A stretch of DNA of 64,000 nucleotides. It comes from Planctomycetota bacterium. Its GTDB lineage: Bacteria > Planctomycetota > UBA1135 > UBA2386. The notes below the pieces were generated by a model. That model searched no databases. It had not been told where the DNA came from and saw only the letters and a list, made by a program, of their open reading frames with translations. Positions 51,263-60,622 of this stretch are shown one piece after another. A program made the position numbers and the translations under genes. Position 1 is the first letter of the stretch. Each line of letters starts with the position of its first letter. The stretch covers positions 124,001-188,000 of the forward strand of contig JACKHZ010000012.1 of NCBI GenBank assembly GCA_020638735.1. The letters are read 5' to 3'.

Positions 51263-52375
51263 TCAGTCGCGCGGCAGCAGCTGTCGACGTTCCAGCGCGG
51301 CGCGCAACCGGCCGAGCAGGAGCTCGTGCCCGGCGGCGTTGGCGTGCGAGTCGAGCCAGCTGTTGGTGATGTCGCCGTTGCGGTCCTCGTCGGTGAACCA
51401 GAACGGCTCGTAGGCGATGTCGTTCTCCTTGCAGAACGGCTCGAGGCTCTCGACGCGCGGCAGCGTGTGGTCGAACAGCACCAGCGGCACGCCGGCGTCC
51501 TTGCACATGGCCGCGATGCGCAGCAGCGCCGCCTGGCTGCGGGCCCAGCCGCGCGGGCCGGCGCCGAAGGTCTCCGGCGTGTAGCGCACACCTGCGGGCA
51601 GGACCTTGGCGACGCGGGTCGCGTCGTCGCTGCGCGTGCCGATCAGCTTCGCCGTCGCCGGCAGCGCCGGCGCCAGCTCCTTCGCCAGCCAGGACCACAG
51701 GTCGTCGGGCAGCTCGACCTGCTCGTCGGGATGCGGGTGCTTGCCGGTCAGCAGCTGCTCGATGGTGTCGCGCGTCGGGTCGCTGAGGTCGTTGGTGACG
51801 TAGACCAGCAGCACCAGGTCCGGCTGCAGCCGCAGCCCGAGATCGCGCAGCGTCGCCTCTTCCTGGTTGGTGTCGTACTTCGGCATCGCCGTGTTGACGA
51901 CCTCGAGCCGGGTTGCGTGGCCCTGCGCGTTCCACTCGCGTTCCAGCCGCCGCGCGAACGTCACCTCGTCCTCGACGCCCCAGCCGAACGCCACCGAGTC
52001 ACCGAGCAGCACGATGCGGAAGACGCCGTCGGGCTTCTTCTCGCGGATCTCGGGGCCGCGGCAGCGCAGCGCGTTGGTGCGCACGTGGAAGCTGCCGAGC
52101 GACACGTCGATGCTCGGCAGGTGGCGGAACAGGCGGCCGTCGAGCGCCGCCTCGTCGTGCGGCGGCCGCTCGAACAGGCGGTCGACCGCGACCTGGAAGT
52201 AGCGCAGCGTCTCACCTTCGTAGGCGAGGCCGATCGGGTCGGTGGTGCGCAGGAAGACCTCGACGGAGACCAGCGCGATCGACAGGCCGAAGGCGAGCGC
52301 GATCGCCGCGAACATCCGGCGCAACGCCTTGCGCCGGCGCGAGCTCTTCGCCGCGGGAGCGTCCGGCGCGGTCAC
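51263..52375 (-). CDS. Membrane-anchored SGNH-hydrolase-like protein
   Basis: 370 residues, GTG start, one N-terminal membrane helix (MFAAIALAFGLSIALVSVEVFL). Block I of SGNH hydrolases is present as IVLLGDSVAFGWG with the nucleophile Ser, block III as YVTNDLSD, and a C-terminal SWLDSHANAAGHELL holds the Asp and His. These enzymes cleave or transfer acyl groups on glycans or lipids. The start overlaps the stop of the upstream lipoprotein gene (GTGA), so the two are cotranscribed. Confidence 0.83.
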   Translation of the reverse strand: MTAPDAPAAKSSRRRKALRRMFAAIALAFGLSIALVSVEVFLRTTDPIGLAYEGETLRYFQVAVDRLFERPPHDEAALDGRLFRHLPSIDVSLGSFHVRTNALRCRGPEIREKKPDGVFRIVLLGDSVAFGWGVEDEVTFARRLEREWNAQGHATRLEVVNTAMPKYDTNQEEATLRDLGLRLQPDLVLLVYVTNDLSDPTRDTIEQLLTGKHPHPDEQVELPDDLWSWLAKELAPALPATAKLIGTRSDDATRVAKVLPAGVRYTPETFGAGPRGWARSQAALLRIAAMCKDAGVPLVLFDHTLPRVESLEPFCKENDIAYEPFWFTDEDRNGDITNSWLDSHANAAGHELLLGRLRAALERRQLLPRD

Positions 52376-52965
52376 GAGTCGACCCTCGCGGTGACGCGCC
52401 GGCGGCGGGCGAGCTCCGCGCCGTCGAGGTCGATCAGCACGACGCGCAGCGCGCCGGCGCGGTCGCGCACCAGCAGGGCCCAGTATTCCTCCTGCAGCGG
52501 GCCGCTGACGATGCGCGCTTCGTCGACGAACGGCCCGACCTCGAGCGCCGTCGCCAGCACGTGCTTCGGCACCCGCGGCACCGGCAGCGTGTGGGCCCGC
52601 TCGAGCACGTGGCCGTCGGCGGCGACCAGCACCGAGCGCTGGTGGGCGGGCTCGAGGTAGCGCTTCTCCAGCCGGAAGCCGGCGCCGCGGGGCCCCCATT
52701 CGCGACCCAGGAACAGCTGCTCGCCCTCGGGCGCGACGGCGTCGAAGGTCGTGCGCACGGCGGGCGGCACCTCGGCGGCCACGGCCGGCGTGGCGCCCCC
52801 GATCACGCGGTCGCCGTCCAGCAGCAGGCGCACAGTGTCGGCGATCACGCGGTCGCGGTCGGCCTGCTCCAGCTGCCGGGCGAGGGTGGCGCCGGGTCCC
52901 TGGCATGCCGCCAGGGCAAGCCACAGGGCCGTAATCAGGATGCGGGGCCGGGTCGGCACCGGCAC
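52372..52965 (-). CDS. Lipoprotein of unknown function
   Basis: 197 residues from GTG 52965 (GTG 52959 is also possible). The signal PRILITALWLALAAC gives a lipobox Cys. The mature part has helical DRDRVIADTVRLLLDGD and beta segments (EEYWALLVRDRAGALRVVLIDLDG). No family recognised. It heads the two-gene unit with the SGNH-like protein, so it may serve the same cell-envelope process. Confidence 0.65.
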   Translation of the reverse strand: MPVPTRPRILITALWLALAACQGPGATLARQLEQADRDRVIADTVRLLLDGDRVIGGATPAVAAEVPPAVRTTFDAVAPEGEQLFLGREWGPRGAGFRLEKRYLEPAHQRSVLVAADGHVLERAHTLPVPRVPKHVLATALEVGPFVDEARIVSGPLQEEYWALLVRDRAGALRVVLIDLDGAELARRRRVTARVDS

Positions 52966-53053
52966 AGCTTGGCCGCGGGGGCGCGGGCTGGCAAGGGATG
53001 CCGCTCCGGCCTTGATCCGGCGTGCCAGCCGCCGAGACTGCACGCAGACGACG

Positions 53054-53677
53054 ATGAACGATCAGACCTTCGACCAGCTCGTAGACTCCCTCGCGCAGCG
53101 CACCCCGACGCCCGGCGGCGGCGCCGCCGCGGCGATGGCCGGCTGCATGGGCACGGCCCTGTTCCTGATGGTGGTGCGCTTCTCGCGCGGCAAGAAGGCC
53201 ACCGCCGACCGCGAGTCGGACCTCGCCCGCGTCGAGGATCTGCTCGACGGCCACCTGCAGCGCCTCAAGCCGATGGCGGAGCGTGATTGCCGCGCCTTCG
53301 ACCTGGTGTCGGCCGCCTATGGCATGCCCAAGGACACCGAGGAGCAGCAGGCGCTGCGCGGCAAGGCGATCGAGGAGGCGATGGTCGGCGCGATGGTGGT
53401 GCCGGAGGAGACCCAGGCGATGGTGCGCGACGTGTTCGTCGCCATGGCCGAGGTCAGCGACTGCATCGGCAAGGCGATCGTCAGCGACCTCGCGTCCGGC
53501 GCGTCTTTGCTGCTCGCCGCGGCCGAGGGCGCGTTCCTCAACGTGCGCATCAACGCCGCCTACCTGAAGAACCGTGACCTCGCCGACAAGACCATGCAGC
53601 GCGCGACGCAGGTGCGCGACGAGATCCGTCGCCACCAGGACTCGATCGCCGTCGCCGTCGACAGGAAGCTCGGATGA
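53054..53677 (+). CDS. Cyclodeaminase/cyclohydrolase (FTCD_C) family protein
   Basis: 207 residues. The family start is clear: LAQRTPTPGGGAAAAMAGCMGTAL at about 12-35, followed by a long helical bundle with CRAFDLVSAAYGMPK and ASGASLLLAAAEGAFLNVRINAAYL. Stand-alone FTCD_C proteins act on formimino- or methenyl-tetrahydrofolate. It is the first of four genes joined by 4-base overlaps (next gpmI, ATGA 53674-53677). Confidence 0.9.
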   Translation: MNDQTFDQLVDSLAQRTPTPGGGAAAAMAGCMGTALFLMVVRFSRGKKATADRESDLARVEDLLDGHLQRLKPMAERDCRAFDLVSAAYGMPKDTEEQQALRGKAIEEAMVGAMVVPEETQAMVRDVFVAMAEVSDCIGKAIVSDLASGASLLLAAAEGAFLNVRINAAYLKNRDLADKTMQRATQVRDEIRRHQDSIAVAVDRKLG

Positions 53678-55212
53678 GCCGCGCTCCGCTGCTGCTGTGC
53701 GTGCTGGACGGGTTCGGCGAGGCGCCGAGCGGCTCCGGCAACGCGATCTCGATGGCCGAACCGAGGTTCTGGAACGAGCTGCGCCAGCGCTACCCGACGA
53801 CGCTGTTGTCGGCGAGCGGCGAGGACGTCGGCCTGCCCTGCGGCCTGATGGGCAACAGCGAGGTGGGCCACCTCAACATCGGCGCCGGCCGCATCGTCTA
53901 TCAGGAGATCTCGCGCATCGACCGCGAGATCCGCGAGGGGCGCTTCGGCCAGAACGCCGCGCTGCGCTCTGCGATCGACAAGGCGCTGAAGTCCGACTCG
54001 ACGCTGCACCTGTTCGGCCTGGTCTCCGACGGCGGCGTGCACTCGAGCGATCAGCACCTGAAGGCGCTGCTGGAGATGGCGAAGGCCGCCGGGTTGACCG
54101 GTGACCGCGTCGTGCTGCACGCCTTCCTCGACGGCCGCGACACGCCGCCGCGCTCGGCGCAGGGCTACGTCGAGACGGTCGAGAAGTGGATGCAGGAGCT
54201 CGGTGTCGGCCGCGTCGGCACGGTGATCGGCCGCTACTTCGCGATGGATCGCGACAAGCGCTGGGAGCGCGTGCAGCTCGCCTACGACGCGCTGGTGCTC
54301 GGTCGCGGCGACGTCGCGGCGAGCGCGCAGGCGGCGATCGCCGCCGCCTACGAGCGCGGCGAGAACGACGAGTTCGTCAAGCCGGCGATCATCGGTTCGG
54401 CCGACCTCGGCCGGGTGCGCACCGACGACACGGTGATCTTCTTCAACTTCCGCACCGACCGCGCCCGGCAGCTCACCGACGCGTTCGTCACGCGTGAGTT
54501 CGACGGCTTCCCGCGGGCGTCGGTGCCGATCGTGCACTTCGTCACGATGACGCGCTACCGCGACGACTTCCCGTGTCCGATCGCGTTCCCGCCGCAGAAC
54601 CTCGACGGCATCCTGCCGCAGGTGGTCAGCAAGGCCGGGCTGCGGCAGCTGCGCATCGCCGAGACCGAGAAGTACGCCCACGTCACGTTCTTCTTCAGCG
54701 GCGGCGACGAACGCGAGCTGCCGGGCGAGCGGCGCCTGCTGGTGCCGAGCCCGAAGGTCGCGACCTACGACCTGCAGCCGGAGATGTCGGCGGTGCAGGT
54801 CACCGACGCGCTGCTCCAGGATCTGCAGTCGGACCAGCGGCCGGACGTGACGATCCTCAACTTCGCCAACGCCGACATGGTCGGGCACACCGGCGTCATC
54901 CCGGCCGCGCTGCGCGCGGTGCAGACGATCGACGCCTGCCTGTCGCGCATCGTGCCGGCGTTCCTGCAGCTCGGCGGCACGGCGGCGATCACCGCGGACC
55001 ACGGCAACGTCGAGCAGATGATCGACCCGGTCACCGGCGGCGTGCACACCGCGCACACCACCAACCCGGTGCCGTTCGTGGTCTGCTCGGACGCGCTCGT
55101 CAACAAGCGCCTGAAGTCCGGCGGCCGCCTGTGCGACATCGCCACCACGCTGCTGCCGATCCTCGGCCTCCCGAAGGCCGAGGGCATGGAAGGAGTCGAC
55201 CTGTTCGCATGA
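53674..55212 (+). CDS. gpmI: Phosphoglycerate mutase, cofactor-independent
   Basis: 512 residues, usual length. The catalytic phosphoserine is Ser62 in GLMGNSEVGHLNIGAGR, with metal ligands at Asp12 (VLDGFG) and in ITADHGNVEQM and HTAHTTNPVPF at the C-terminal end. It interconverts 3- and 2-phosphoglycerate in glycolysis using two Mn ions. It overlaps both neighbours by ATGA, so it is translated within the same operon. Confidence 0.97.
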   Translation: MSRAPLLLCVLDGFGEAPSGSGNAISMAEPRFWNELRQRYPTTLLSASGEDVGLPCGLMGNSEVGHLNIGAGRIVYQEISRIDREIREGRFGQNAALRSAIDKALKSDSTLHLFGLVSDGGVHSSDQHLKALLEMAKAAGLTGDRVVLHAFLDGRDTPPRSAQGYVETVEKWMQELGVGRVGTVIGRYFAMDRDKRWERVQLAYDALVLGRGDVAASAQAAIAAAYERGENDEFVKPAIIGSADLGRVRTDDTVIFFNFRTDRARQLTDAFVTREFDGFPRASVPIVHFVTMTRYRDDFPCPIAFPPQNLDGILPQVVSKAGLRQLRIAETEKYAHVTFFFSGGDERELPGERRLLVPSPKVATYDLQPEMSAVQVTDALLQDLQSDQRPDVTILNFANADMVGHTGVIPAALRAVQTIDACLSRIVPAFLQLGGTAAITADHGNVEQMIDPVTGGVHTAHTTNPVPFVVCSDALVNKRLKSGGRLCDIATTLLPILGLPKAEGMEGVDLFA

Positions 55213-56603
55213 TCGTGGCGCGCGTCTTCGTGGTTCTCTCCGCCGTCGCCCTCGCTGCCGCGGTGGCCGCCGCGCAGGAGACCGGCCAGCAGGCGGCCCA
55301 GGACGGCGTGCGGTCGCGCGTCGCCGAGGCGCTCGCCGCCATCGACGAGAAGCGCATCGAAGCCGACGTGCGCACGCTGGTCGGCTTCGGCACCCGCCAC
55401 GTGTTGTCGCGCACCGACAGCGACACCGAGGGCACCGGCGCGGCCCGCAAGTGGCTGCGTGCGCAGTTCGAGCAGCTCGCCGCCGGCTGCGACGGGCGCC
55501 TGCTGGTGTCGACGCAGACCGAGAAGGTGCCCTGCCGCCGCTCCGGCATGCCGCCCGAGGTCGAGGTGGTCAACGTCGTCGCGACGCTGCGCGGCACGTC
55601 GGATCCGGAGCGCATCTACGTGGTCGGCGGGCACTACGACTCGCGCAACGGCGACGGCGCCGACGGCGTCGGCGTGGCCCCGGGCGCGGTCGACGACGCG
55701 TCCGGCACCGCGCTGGTGCTCGAAGCGTGCCGCGTGCTCAGCAGGCGCGCGCTGCCGGCGACGATCCTGTTCGTCGCCTACGACGGCGAAGAGCAGGGGC
55801 TGCTCGGCTCGCAGGCGCACGCCGCCGCGCTGGCCGCGGCCGACGCCAAGGTCGACGGCATGATCACCTGTGACATCGTCGGCAACACGCGTGGCATGGA
55901 CGGCGAGCGCTACGACGGCCACGTGCGCTGCTTCAGCTATGCGCCGGTCGGCAACGACAGCTTCGGCCGCAGCCTCGCGCGCGCGGTCACCTACGCGGCG
56001 CGCACCCACGTGCCTGAATTCGCGGTCAAGCTGATCTTCCGCGGCGACCGCTACGGCCGCGGCGGCGACCACCGCTCGTTCTTCGACCGCGGCTACCCGG
56101 CCGTGCGGCTGACCGAGCCGCGCGAGGACTTCTCGCGCCAGCACCAGAACCTCACCGAGCGCGACGGCAAGCCCTACGGCGACCTGCCCGACTACGCCGA
56201 CTTCGCCTACACGGCGAACGTCGCGCGGGTGGTGGTCGCGACGCTCGCCGAGCTGGCCTCGGCGCCGCCGCCGCCGCTGGTCGGCACCGCCCAGCTGGCC
56301 CGCGACGCCTACGACACGCAGCTGGTGTTCGAGCTGCCGGCGGGTGTCAACGACTTCGAGTTCGTCTGGCGGGAGACGACCGAGCCGGACTGGACCCACG
56401 TGGTGCCGGCGGCGCAGGCCGAGGTGCGCCGCGCCAATTCGGGCCGCAACCTGGCGACGCTGCGCGGGGTCTGCCTCGACGACGTCGTGGTCGGCGTGCG
56501 CACGATCGGCGGCGACGGCAGCCGCAGCCGGGTGGCGACGCCGCCGGAGCCGGAGCGGTTCCTGCAGCGTCCGCGCGGCGAAGGCGAGGAGGGCGGCCGG
56601 TGA
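55209..56603 (+). CDS. Secreted M28-family zinc aminopeptidase
   Basis: 464 residues. A signal peptide (VFVVLSAVALAAAVAAAQE) precedes a M28 domain with the metal ligands in GGHYDSRNGDG (His and Asp), DDASGTALVLEA (bridging Asp), YDGEEQGLLGS (catalytic and metal Glu), CDIVGNT (Asp) and GGDHRSFFDRGYPAVRL (His). A beta-rich domain of about 100 residues closes the protein. It probably removes N-terminal residues from peptides outside the inner membrane. Overlaps gpmI and the next gene by 4 bases. Confidence 0.93.
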   Translation: MIVARVFVVLSAVALAAAVAAAQETGQQAAQDGVRSRVAEALAAIDEKRIEADVRTLVGFGTRHVLSRTDSDTEGTGAARKWLRAQFEQLAAGCDGRLLVSTQTEKVPCRRSGMPPEVEVVNVVATLRGTSDPERIYVVGGHYDSRNGDGADGVGVAPGAVDDASGTALVLEACRVLSRRALPATILFVAYDGEEQGLLGSQAHAAALAAADAKVDGMITCDIVGNTRGMDGERYDGHVRCFSYAPVGNDSFGRSLARAVTYAARTHVPEFAVKLIFRGDRYGRGGDHRSFFDRGYPAVRLTEPREDFSRQHQNLTERDGKPYGDLPDYADFAYTANVARVVVATLAELASAPPPPLVGTAQLARDAYDTQLVFELPAGVNDFEFVWRETTEPDWTHVVPAAQAEVRRANSGRNLATLRGVCLDDVVVGVRTIGGDGSRSRVATPPEPERFLQRPRGEGEEGGR

Positions 56604-59299
56604 GCGTCGCGCGTCGTTGTGGGCCGCTGCTGGCGGTGGTGGCGTTCGCGACCTGCTCGGGCAGCGGCAGCGACATCGGCCCGCGGCTCGCGCGGCTGTC
56701 CGGCGAGAGCTGCCGCGTGCAGGTGCTCGACGACGCCGGTCGCGGCGTGGTCGGCGCGCGGGTGACGCTCGTCGGCACGTCGCTGTCGACGGTGACCGGG
56801 CGCAACGGCCGCGGCGACCTGCTGGCGTCGCCGCGCGGCACCCGGCTGGTGCGCGTCGACGGCGGCGCCGCCGCGGCGCAGGCCGGCGACCATCTGGCGA
56901 CGCTGACGGTTGCCGAGGCGATCGTCGGTCCCGACTTCCCGTCGCCGATCCACCTGCCGGACCTCACCGCGGCGGCGACCATCCCGACCGGCACGCAGAC
57001 GACGACCACGTCCCTGACCTCGGCCGGCGATGCGAACATCACCGTCGCCAACGGCATCAGCGTCGGCACCGCCGACGCGGCGAGCGAGGTCGAACTGCGC
57101 GTCGGGGACCTGCAGGCGCACCACCTGCCGGGCGACCTGCCGGTGAGCGGTAGCGGCGCGATCCTGTTCGGCCAGGGCGTGTTCCTCGGCCCCGAGGACG
57201 CGACGTTCTCGCCGGGTATCGACCTCGACCTGCCCGACGACCTCGCCGCGGGCACCGGGGTCGTGCAGCTCTACCACCTCGATCCCGACACCGGCACGTG
57301 GGCCGCGGTGGCCAACGTCACCGCCGCCGGCGGTCGCCTCGTCGCATCAGGCCAGGTGACGCGCGGCGGGCTGTACGCCTTCGGCGCGGCGGTCGGCGAG
57401 GCCGCCGTGACCGGTCTGGTCCGCGACCTCGACATCGACGGCACCGGCGTCGACACCGCCGCGCCGGTGCCGGGTGCGCTGGTGCGCGTCGACCAGCGCC
57501 GCGCGATCACCGGCGCCGACGGGCGCTTCACCGTGCGGGGCGTGGCGCGGCGCAAGGCCGACGACAGCGGCCGCCTCGCGCAGGTCGAGGTGTTCGCCGG
57601 CGGTGGCTGGCTGCCGGTCGTCGTGCCGACGACGATCGACGTCTCCGGAGCGACGCCGGCCGCGCCGGTCGACGTCGGCGAGCTCGACTTCGATTCGGTG
57701 CCGGCCGGCAACATCCGCGTGTTGCAGATCCGCCGCGCCCGCATCGACGCGAGGCGGCTGGTGCGCGTCTCCTCGGCGCGCGGCGGCGTCACGCAGGTGG
57801 CGGTCGGCGACGCCAACGGCCAGGCGATGCTGGAGGACGTGCCGTCCGGTGTGTTCGGCGTGCAAGAAGGGTGGCGTCGCGCGCCGTTGTCGATCGACTT
57901 CAACCAGGCGATCACCTTCCTGGTCGCGGGGCAGCGTTGGAACGATCTCTACCTGTTCACGCAGAGCCGCGGTTGGTACCAGGGCACGCGCAACTGCCGG
58001 ATCTACGTCTGCGACGAGCTCGGCGGCGGCCCGGTGACCGGCGCCAGCCTGGTGCAGGGCAAGACCGCCGGCCAGGGGCTGCTCGGCTTGACCCAGGACA
58101 ACGGCGCGGCGTTCGGCGAGCGCTCGCTCGGCGGGCGCATCACCGCGGTGTCGCGCAGCGAGCGCGGCGCGGACTCCGTCACGCACGCGTTCTCGATCTC
58201 GTCGCCGAGCGCCGACAAGGTCGAGCTGCCGCTCCAGCAGGTGCGGCGCGCGCCGCTGGGCGCGTTCGACCGGCACGGCGTGGTCGCGGGCGAGGTGCTC
58301 GGCATCGACCTCGGCAAGCAGCACGAGCTGCGCACCAGGCGGCCGATCTTCCTGCGCGAATGGTGGGACGACGTCGTGGACCCGGACGTGGCGCCGTTGC
58401 AGTCGCGCTTGCCGATCGACGTCGTGCCCGGGACGACCGCGGACTACCGGGCCGGCGTGGCGGTCGGCGGCGGCGACCTCGTCGTCACCGAGTTCACCGC
58501 CGCGGGCGGGCGCACGCTGGAGAGGGTCGGCATGCTGCTCGACTTCGTGCCGACCGAAGCCGCGGTCGTCACGCGCGACCTCGCGCTCGACCTCGACGCG
58601 GCGACGACCTTCGCCGCGCCGCAGCTGCTGCTCGGCGCGCCGGCCGAGGTGGACACCGCGTCGTTCGTCTTCGCGCTGGCGCTCGAGCTGGACGAAGGGC
58701 GCGTCGTCGACGTGGACCGGGCGCTGCAGGGCAACCTGACGATCGCCGGCGACGACCTGGAGTTCGCGCTGCCGGCGCTGACGGGCGCGCTCGACGGCCG
58801 GCGTTGGCTGGCGCTGCTGCAGGGGCAGCAGCTGATCGGCGGCGTCACCTATCGCCACGAAGACCTGTTGGCGTTGCCCGTTTCGGGCGACCTGCGCCTG
58901 CAGGCGTTCCCGAGCATCACCTCGCCGTCGTCCGCGCACGCCGCACCCGGCGGAACGGTCTCCGCGGGCGGTTTCCCGGTCGCGTTCGCGCTGCCTGCCG
59001 GCGCCGTCTGCGGCTCGATCGAGCTGCGCGCGACCGGCGCGGGCGAGCAGCTGCGTTGGTCGGTGTTCGTGCGGCCCGACGAGACCGGGTTCGACTTCGT
59101 CGGCTTCCCGACCGACGTGCCGAGCCCGCTGGTCGCCGGCCGGACCTACGAACTGACGGTGTCGGCGTGGTTCGCCCCGCCCGGCACCTACACGTCCGTG
59201 CCCTACGGCGACCTGGTGTCCTTCGCGCAGACGATCGGCCCGCGCGAGTCGGGGGTCACGCAGATCACCAGCGCCACGCTGACCGTGACCGCGAACTGA
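56600..59299 (+). CDS. Large lipoprotein with carboxypeptidase-regulatory-like domains
   Basis: 899 residues, GTG start. The N-terminus resembles a lipoprotein signal (RRCGPLLAVVAFATCSG, Cys at about 19). Beta-sandwich modules follow: VQVLDDAGRGVVGARVTLVGTSLSTVTGRNGRGDL (about 41-75) and, from about 275, VTGLVRDLDIDGTGVDTAAPVPGALVRVDQRRAITGADGRFTVRG, both of the CarboxypepD_reg type. A ZU5-like stretch with DLPDDLAAGTGVVQLYHLDPDTGTW lies between. No enzyme motif. It is probably an outer-surface structural protein cotranscribed with the peptidase. Confidence 0.75.
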   Translation: MSVARRCGPLLAVVAFATCSGSGSDIGPRLARLSGESCRVQVLDDAGRGVVGARVTLVGTSLSTVTGRNGRGDLLASPRGTRLVRVDGGAAAAQAGDHLATLTVAEAIVGPDFPSPIHLPDLTAAATIPTGTQTTTTSLTSAGDANITVANGISVGTADAASEVELRVGDLQAHHLPGDLPVSGSGAILFGQGVFLGPEDATFSPGIDLDLPDDLAAGTGVVQLYHLDPDTGTWAAVANVTAAGGRLVASGQVTRGGLYAFGAAVGEAAVTGLVRDLDIDGTGVDTAAPVPGALVRVDQRRAITGADGRFTVRGVARRKADDSGRLAQVEVFAGGGWLPVVVPTTIDVSGATPAAPVDVGELDFDSVPAGNIRVLQIRRARIDARRLVRVSSARGGVTQVAVGDANGQAMLEDVPSGVFGVQEGWRRAPLSIDFNQAITFLVAGQRWNDLYLFTQSRGWYQGTRNCRIYVCDELGGGPVTGASLVQGKTAGQGLLGLTQDNGAAFGERSLGGRITAVSRSERGADSVTHAFSISSPSADKVELPLQQVRRAPLGAFDRHGVVAGEVLGIDLGKQHELRTRRPIFLREWWDDVVDPDVAPLQSRLPIDVVPGTTADYRAGVAVGGGDLVVTEFTAAGGRTLERVGMLLDFVPTEAAVVTRDLALDLDAATTFAAPQLLLGAPAEVDTASFVFALALELDEGRVVDVDRALQGNLTIAGDDLEFALPALTGALDGRRWLALLQGQQLIGGVTYRHEDLLALPVSGDLRLQAFPSITSPSSAHAAPGGTVSAGGFPVAFALPAGAVCGSIELRATGAGEQLRWSVFVRPDETGFDFVGFPTDVPSPLVAGRTYELTVSAWFAPPGTYTSVPYGDLVSFAQTIGPRESGVTQITSATLTVTAN

Positions 59300-59314
59300 G
59301 CGACGACGACCGCG

Positions 59315-60601
59315 ATGACGGCATCGACGATGGCGCGGCGCGGCGGCCTCCTCGGGCTCGCTGTCTGCGTCGCCACCTGTCGCGGCGCGCCGCCGCCCGA
59401 GTCGATCGAGATGCAGCTCGCGCAGGCCGTCGTCGCGCTGCGAGAAGGGCAGCCCGAGGCGGCTGCGGAGCTCGTCGCCGGAGCGCGGGCGCGGGACCCG
59501 CGGCACGTGGCGGCGGCGCGGTGGTCGGCGGTGATCGCCAACATGACGTGGCGCGAGGACGACGCGATCCGCGAGCAGACGGCGGCGATCCGTCTGGCGC
59601 GGGCTGGCAGCGAGACCGCCGCCTTGGCCGAGCTGCAGGGCGAGCTGGGGGAGTTGTTGTTCCAGGCCGGTCGGTGGGGCGAGAGCGCGGCGCCGCTCTC
59701 GGCAGGCGCCGCCGCCGACGACGGCGTGCGCCGCCGCGCCTTCGCGACGATCGCCGCGACGCTGCCGTACCAGCGGCGCTTCGCCGGGCCGCTGGTCACC
59801 GAGCAGCAGCTGCTGCCCGGCGGCGCGCCCGAGTTCGTCTGCGGGACCCGCGATCGCCTGCGCCCCTTCGCCATCGACACCGGCACGTCGATGACCACGC
59901 TCGGTGATTCGTTCGCCCGCGAGCTCGGCGTGCAGAGCCGGCAGCCGGCCGGCGAAGCGCTCGACGCGGCCGGCAAGGCGCTGTCGATCGACGTCGGGCA
60001 GCTGCCGCAGTTCTGCATCGGCAGCGTCGACGTCGGCGGCGTCCCGGTGCTGGTCGTCGCCGACCGCGCGCTGCGGTTGCGCGACGAGCACGGCGGCGCC
60101 GAGCGGGTGCCGCGCGGCGTGCTCGGTCTCGACCTGCTGTCGGCCTGCCGCATGACCGTCGACCCCGAGCGCGCCAGCGTCGTGCTCGAGCGGCCGCAGA
60201 GCACGCCGCTCGCCGGGGCCGTGCAGTGCGTGCGCGTCGACGGGCGCTGCCTCGTGCCGGTGTCGATCGAAGGGCAGCGGCTGTGGTTCGTGCTCGACAC
60301 CGGCGCCAGCCATTCGAGTCTGAGCGAAGCCGGTGTGCGCGACCTCGCCGGCGGCGAAGATCGGGCCGTGCCGTCGTTCCGCCGCGTGCACACGGTCGGC
60401 GGCGGCACGGTCGCGGTGCGCGAGTTGCGCGGTCTGGTGCTGCGCTGCTCGGAGGCGCGCTTCCTCGACGTCACGTTGCCGGTCGTGCCGCGCGGTGCGG
60501 GGGCGCTGTTCCCGGTGCACGGCGTGCTCGGCGTGGACCTGATCGGCCGCTGCCGCCTGACGCTGGACCGCGGCCGCGTGCACCTGCTCGCCGTGCGCTG
60601 A
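59315..60601 (+). CDS. Exported protein with two retropepsin-like aspartic protease domains
   Basis: 428 residues. An N-terminal signal (GGLLGLAVCVATCRG, possible lipobox) and about 100 helical residues with TPR-like character precede two copies of an aspartic protease half. Copy 1: AIDTGTS with Asp188, ending RGVLGLDLLS. Copy 2: VLDTGAS with Asp328, ending HGVLGVDLIG. Both keep the D-T/S-G and the hydrophobic-hydrophobic-G flap, so one chain could form the two-domain active site that retropepsins form as dimers. It is 15 bases after the large lipoprotein gene. Confidence 0.85.
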   Translation: MTASTMARRGGLLGLAVCVATCRGAPPPESIEMQLAQAVVALREGQPEAAAELVAGARARDPRHVAAARWSAVIANMTWREDDAIREQTAAIRLARAGSETAALAELQGELGELLFQAGRWGESAAPLSAGAAADDGVRRRAFATIAATLPYQRRFAGPLVTEQQLLPGGAPEFVCGTRDRLRPFAIDTGTSMTTLGDSFARELGVQSRQPAGEALDAAGKALSIDVGQLPQFCIGSVDVGGVPVLVVADRALRLRDEHGGAERVPRGVLGLDLLSACRMTVDPERASVVLERPQSTPLAGAVQCVRVDGRCLVPVSIEGQRLWFVLDTGASHSSLSEAGVRDLAGGEDRAVPSFRRVHTVGGGTVAVRELRGLVLRCSEARFLDVTLPVVPRGAGALFPVHGVLGVDLIGRCRLTLDRGRVHLLAVR

Positions 60602-60610
60602 GCGGCGGGC

Positions 60611-60616
60611 TACAAC
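60611..60616 (+). promoter_or_regulatory. Putative -10 element (TACAAC), leaderless
   Basis: TACAAC ends 6 bases before ATG 60623. It separates the kinase-like gene from the operon that ends at 60601. Confidence 0.4.
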
Positions 60617-60622
60617 CAGGGC

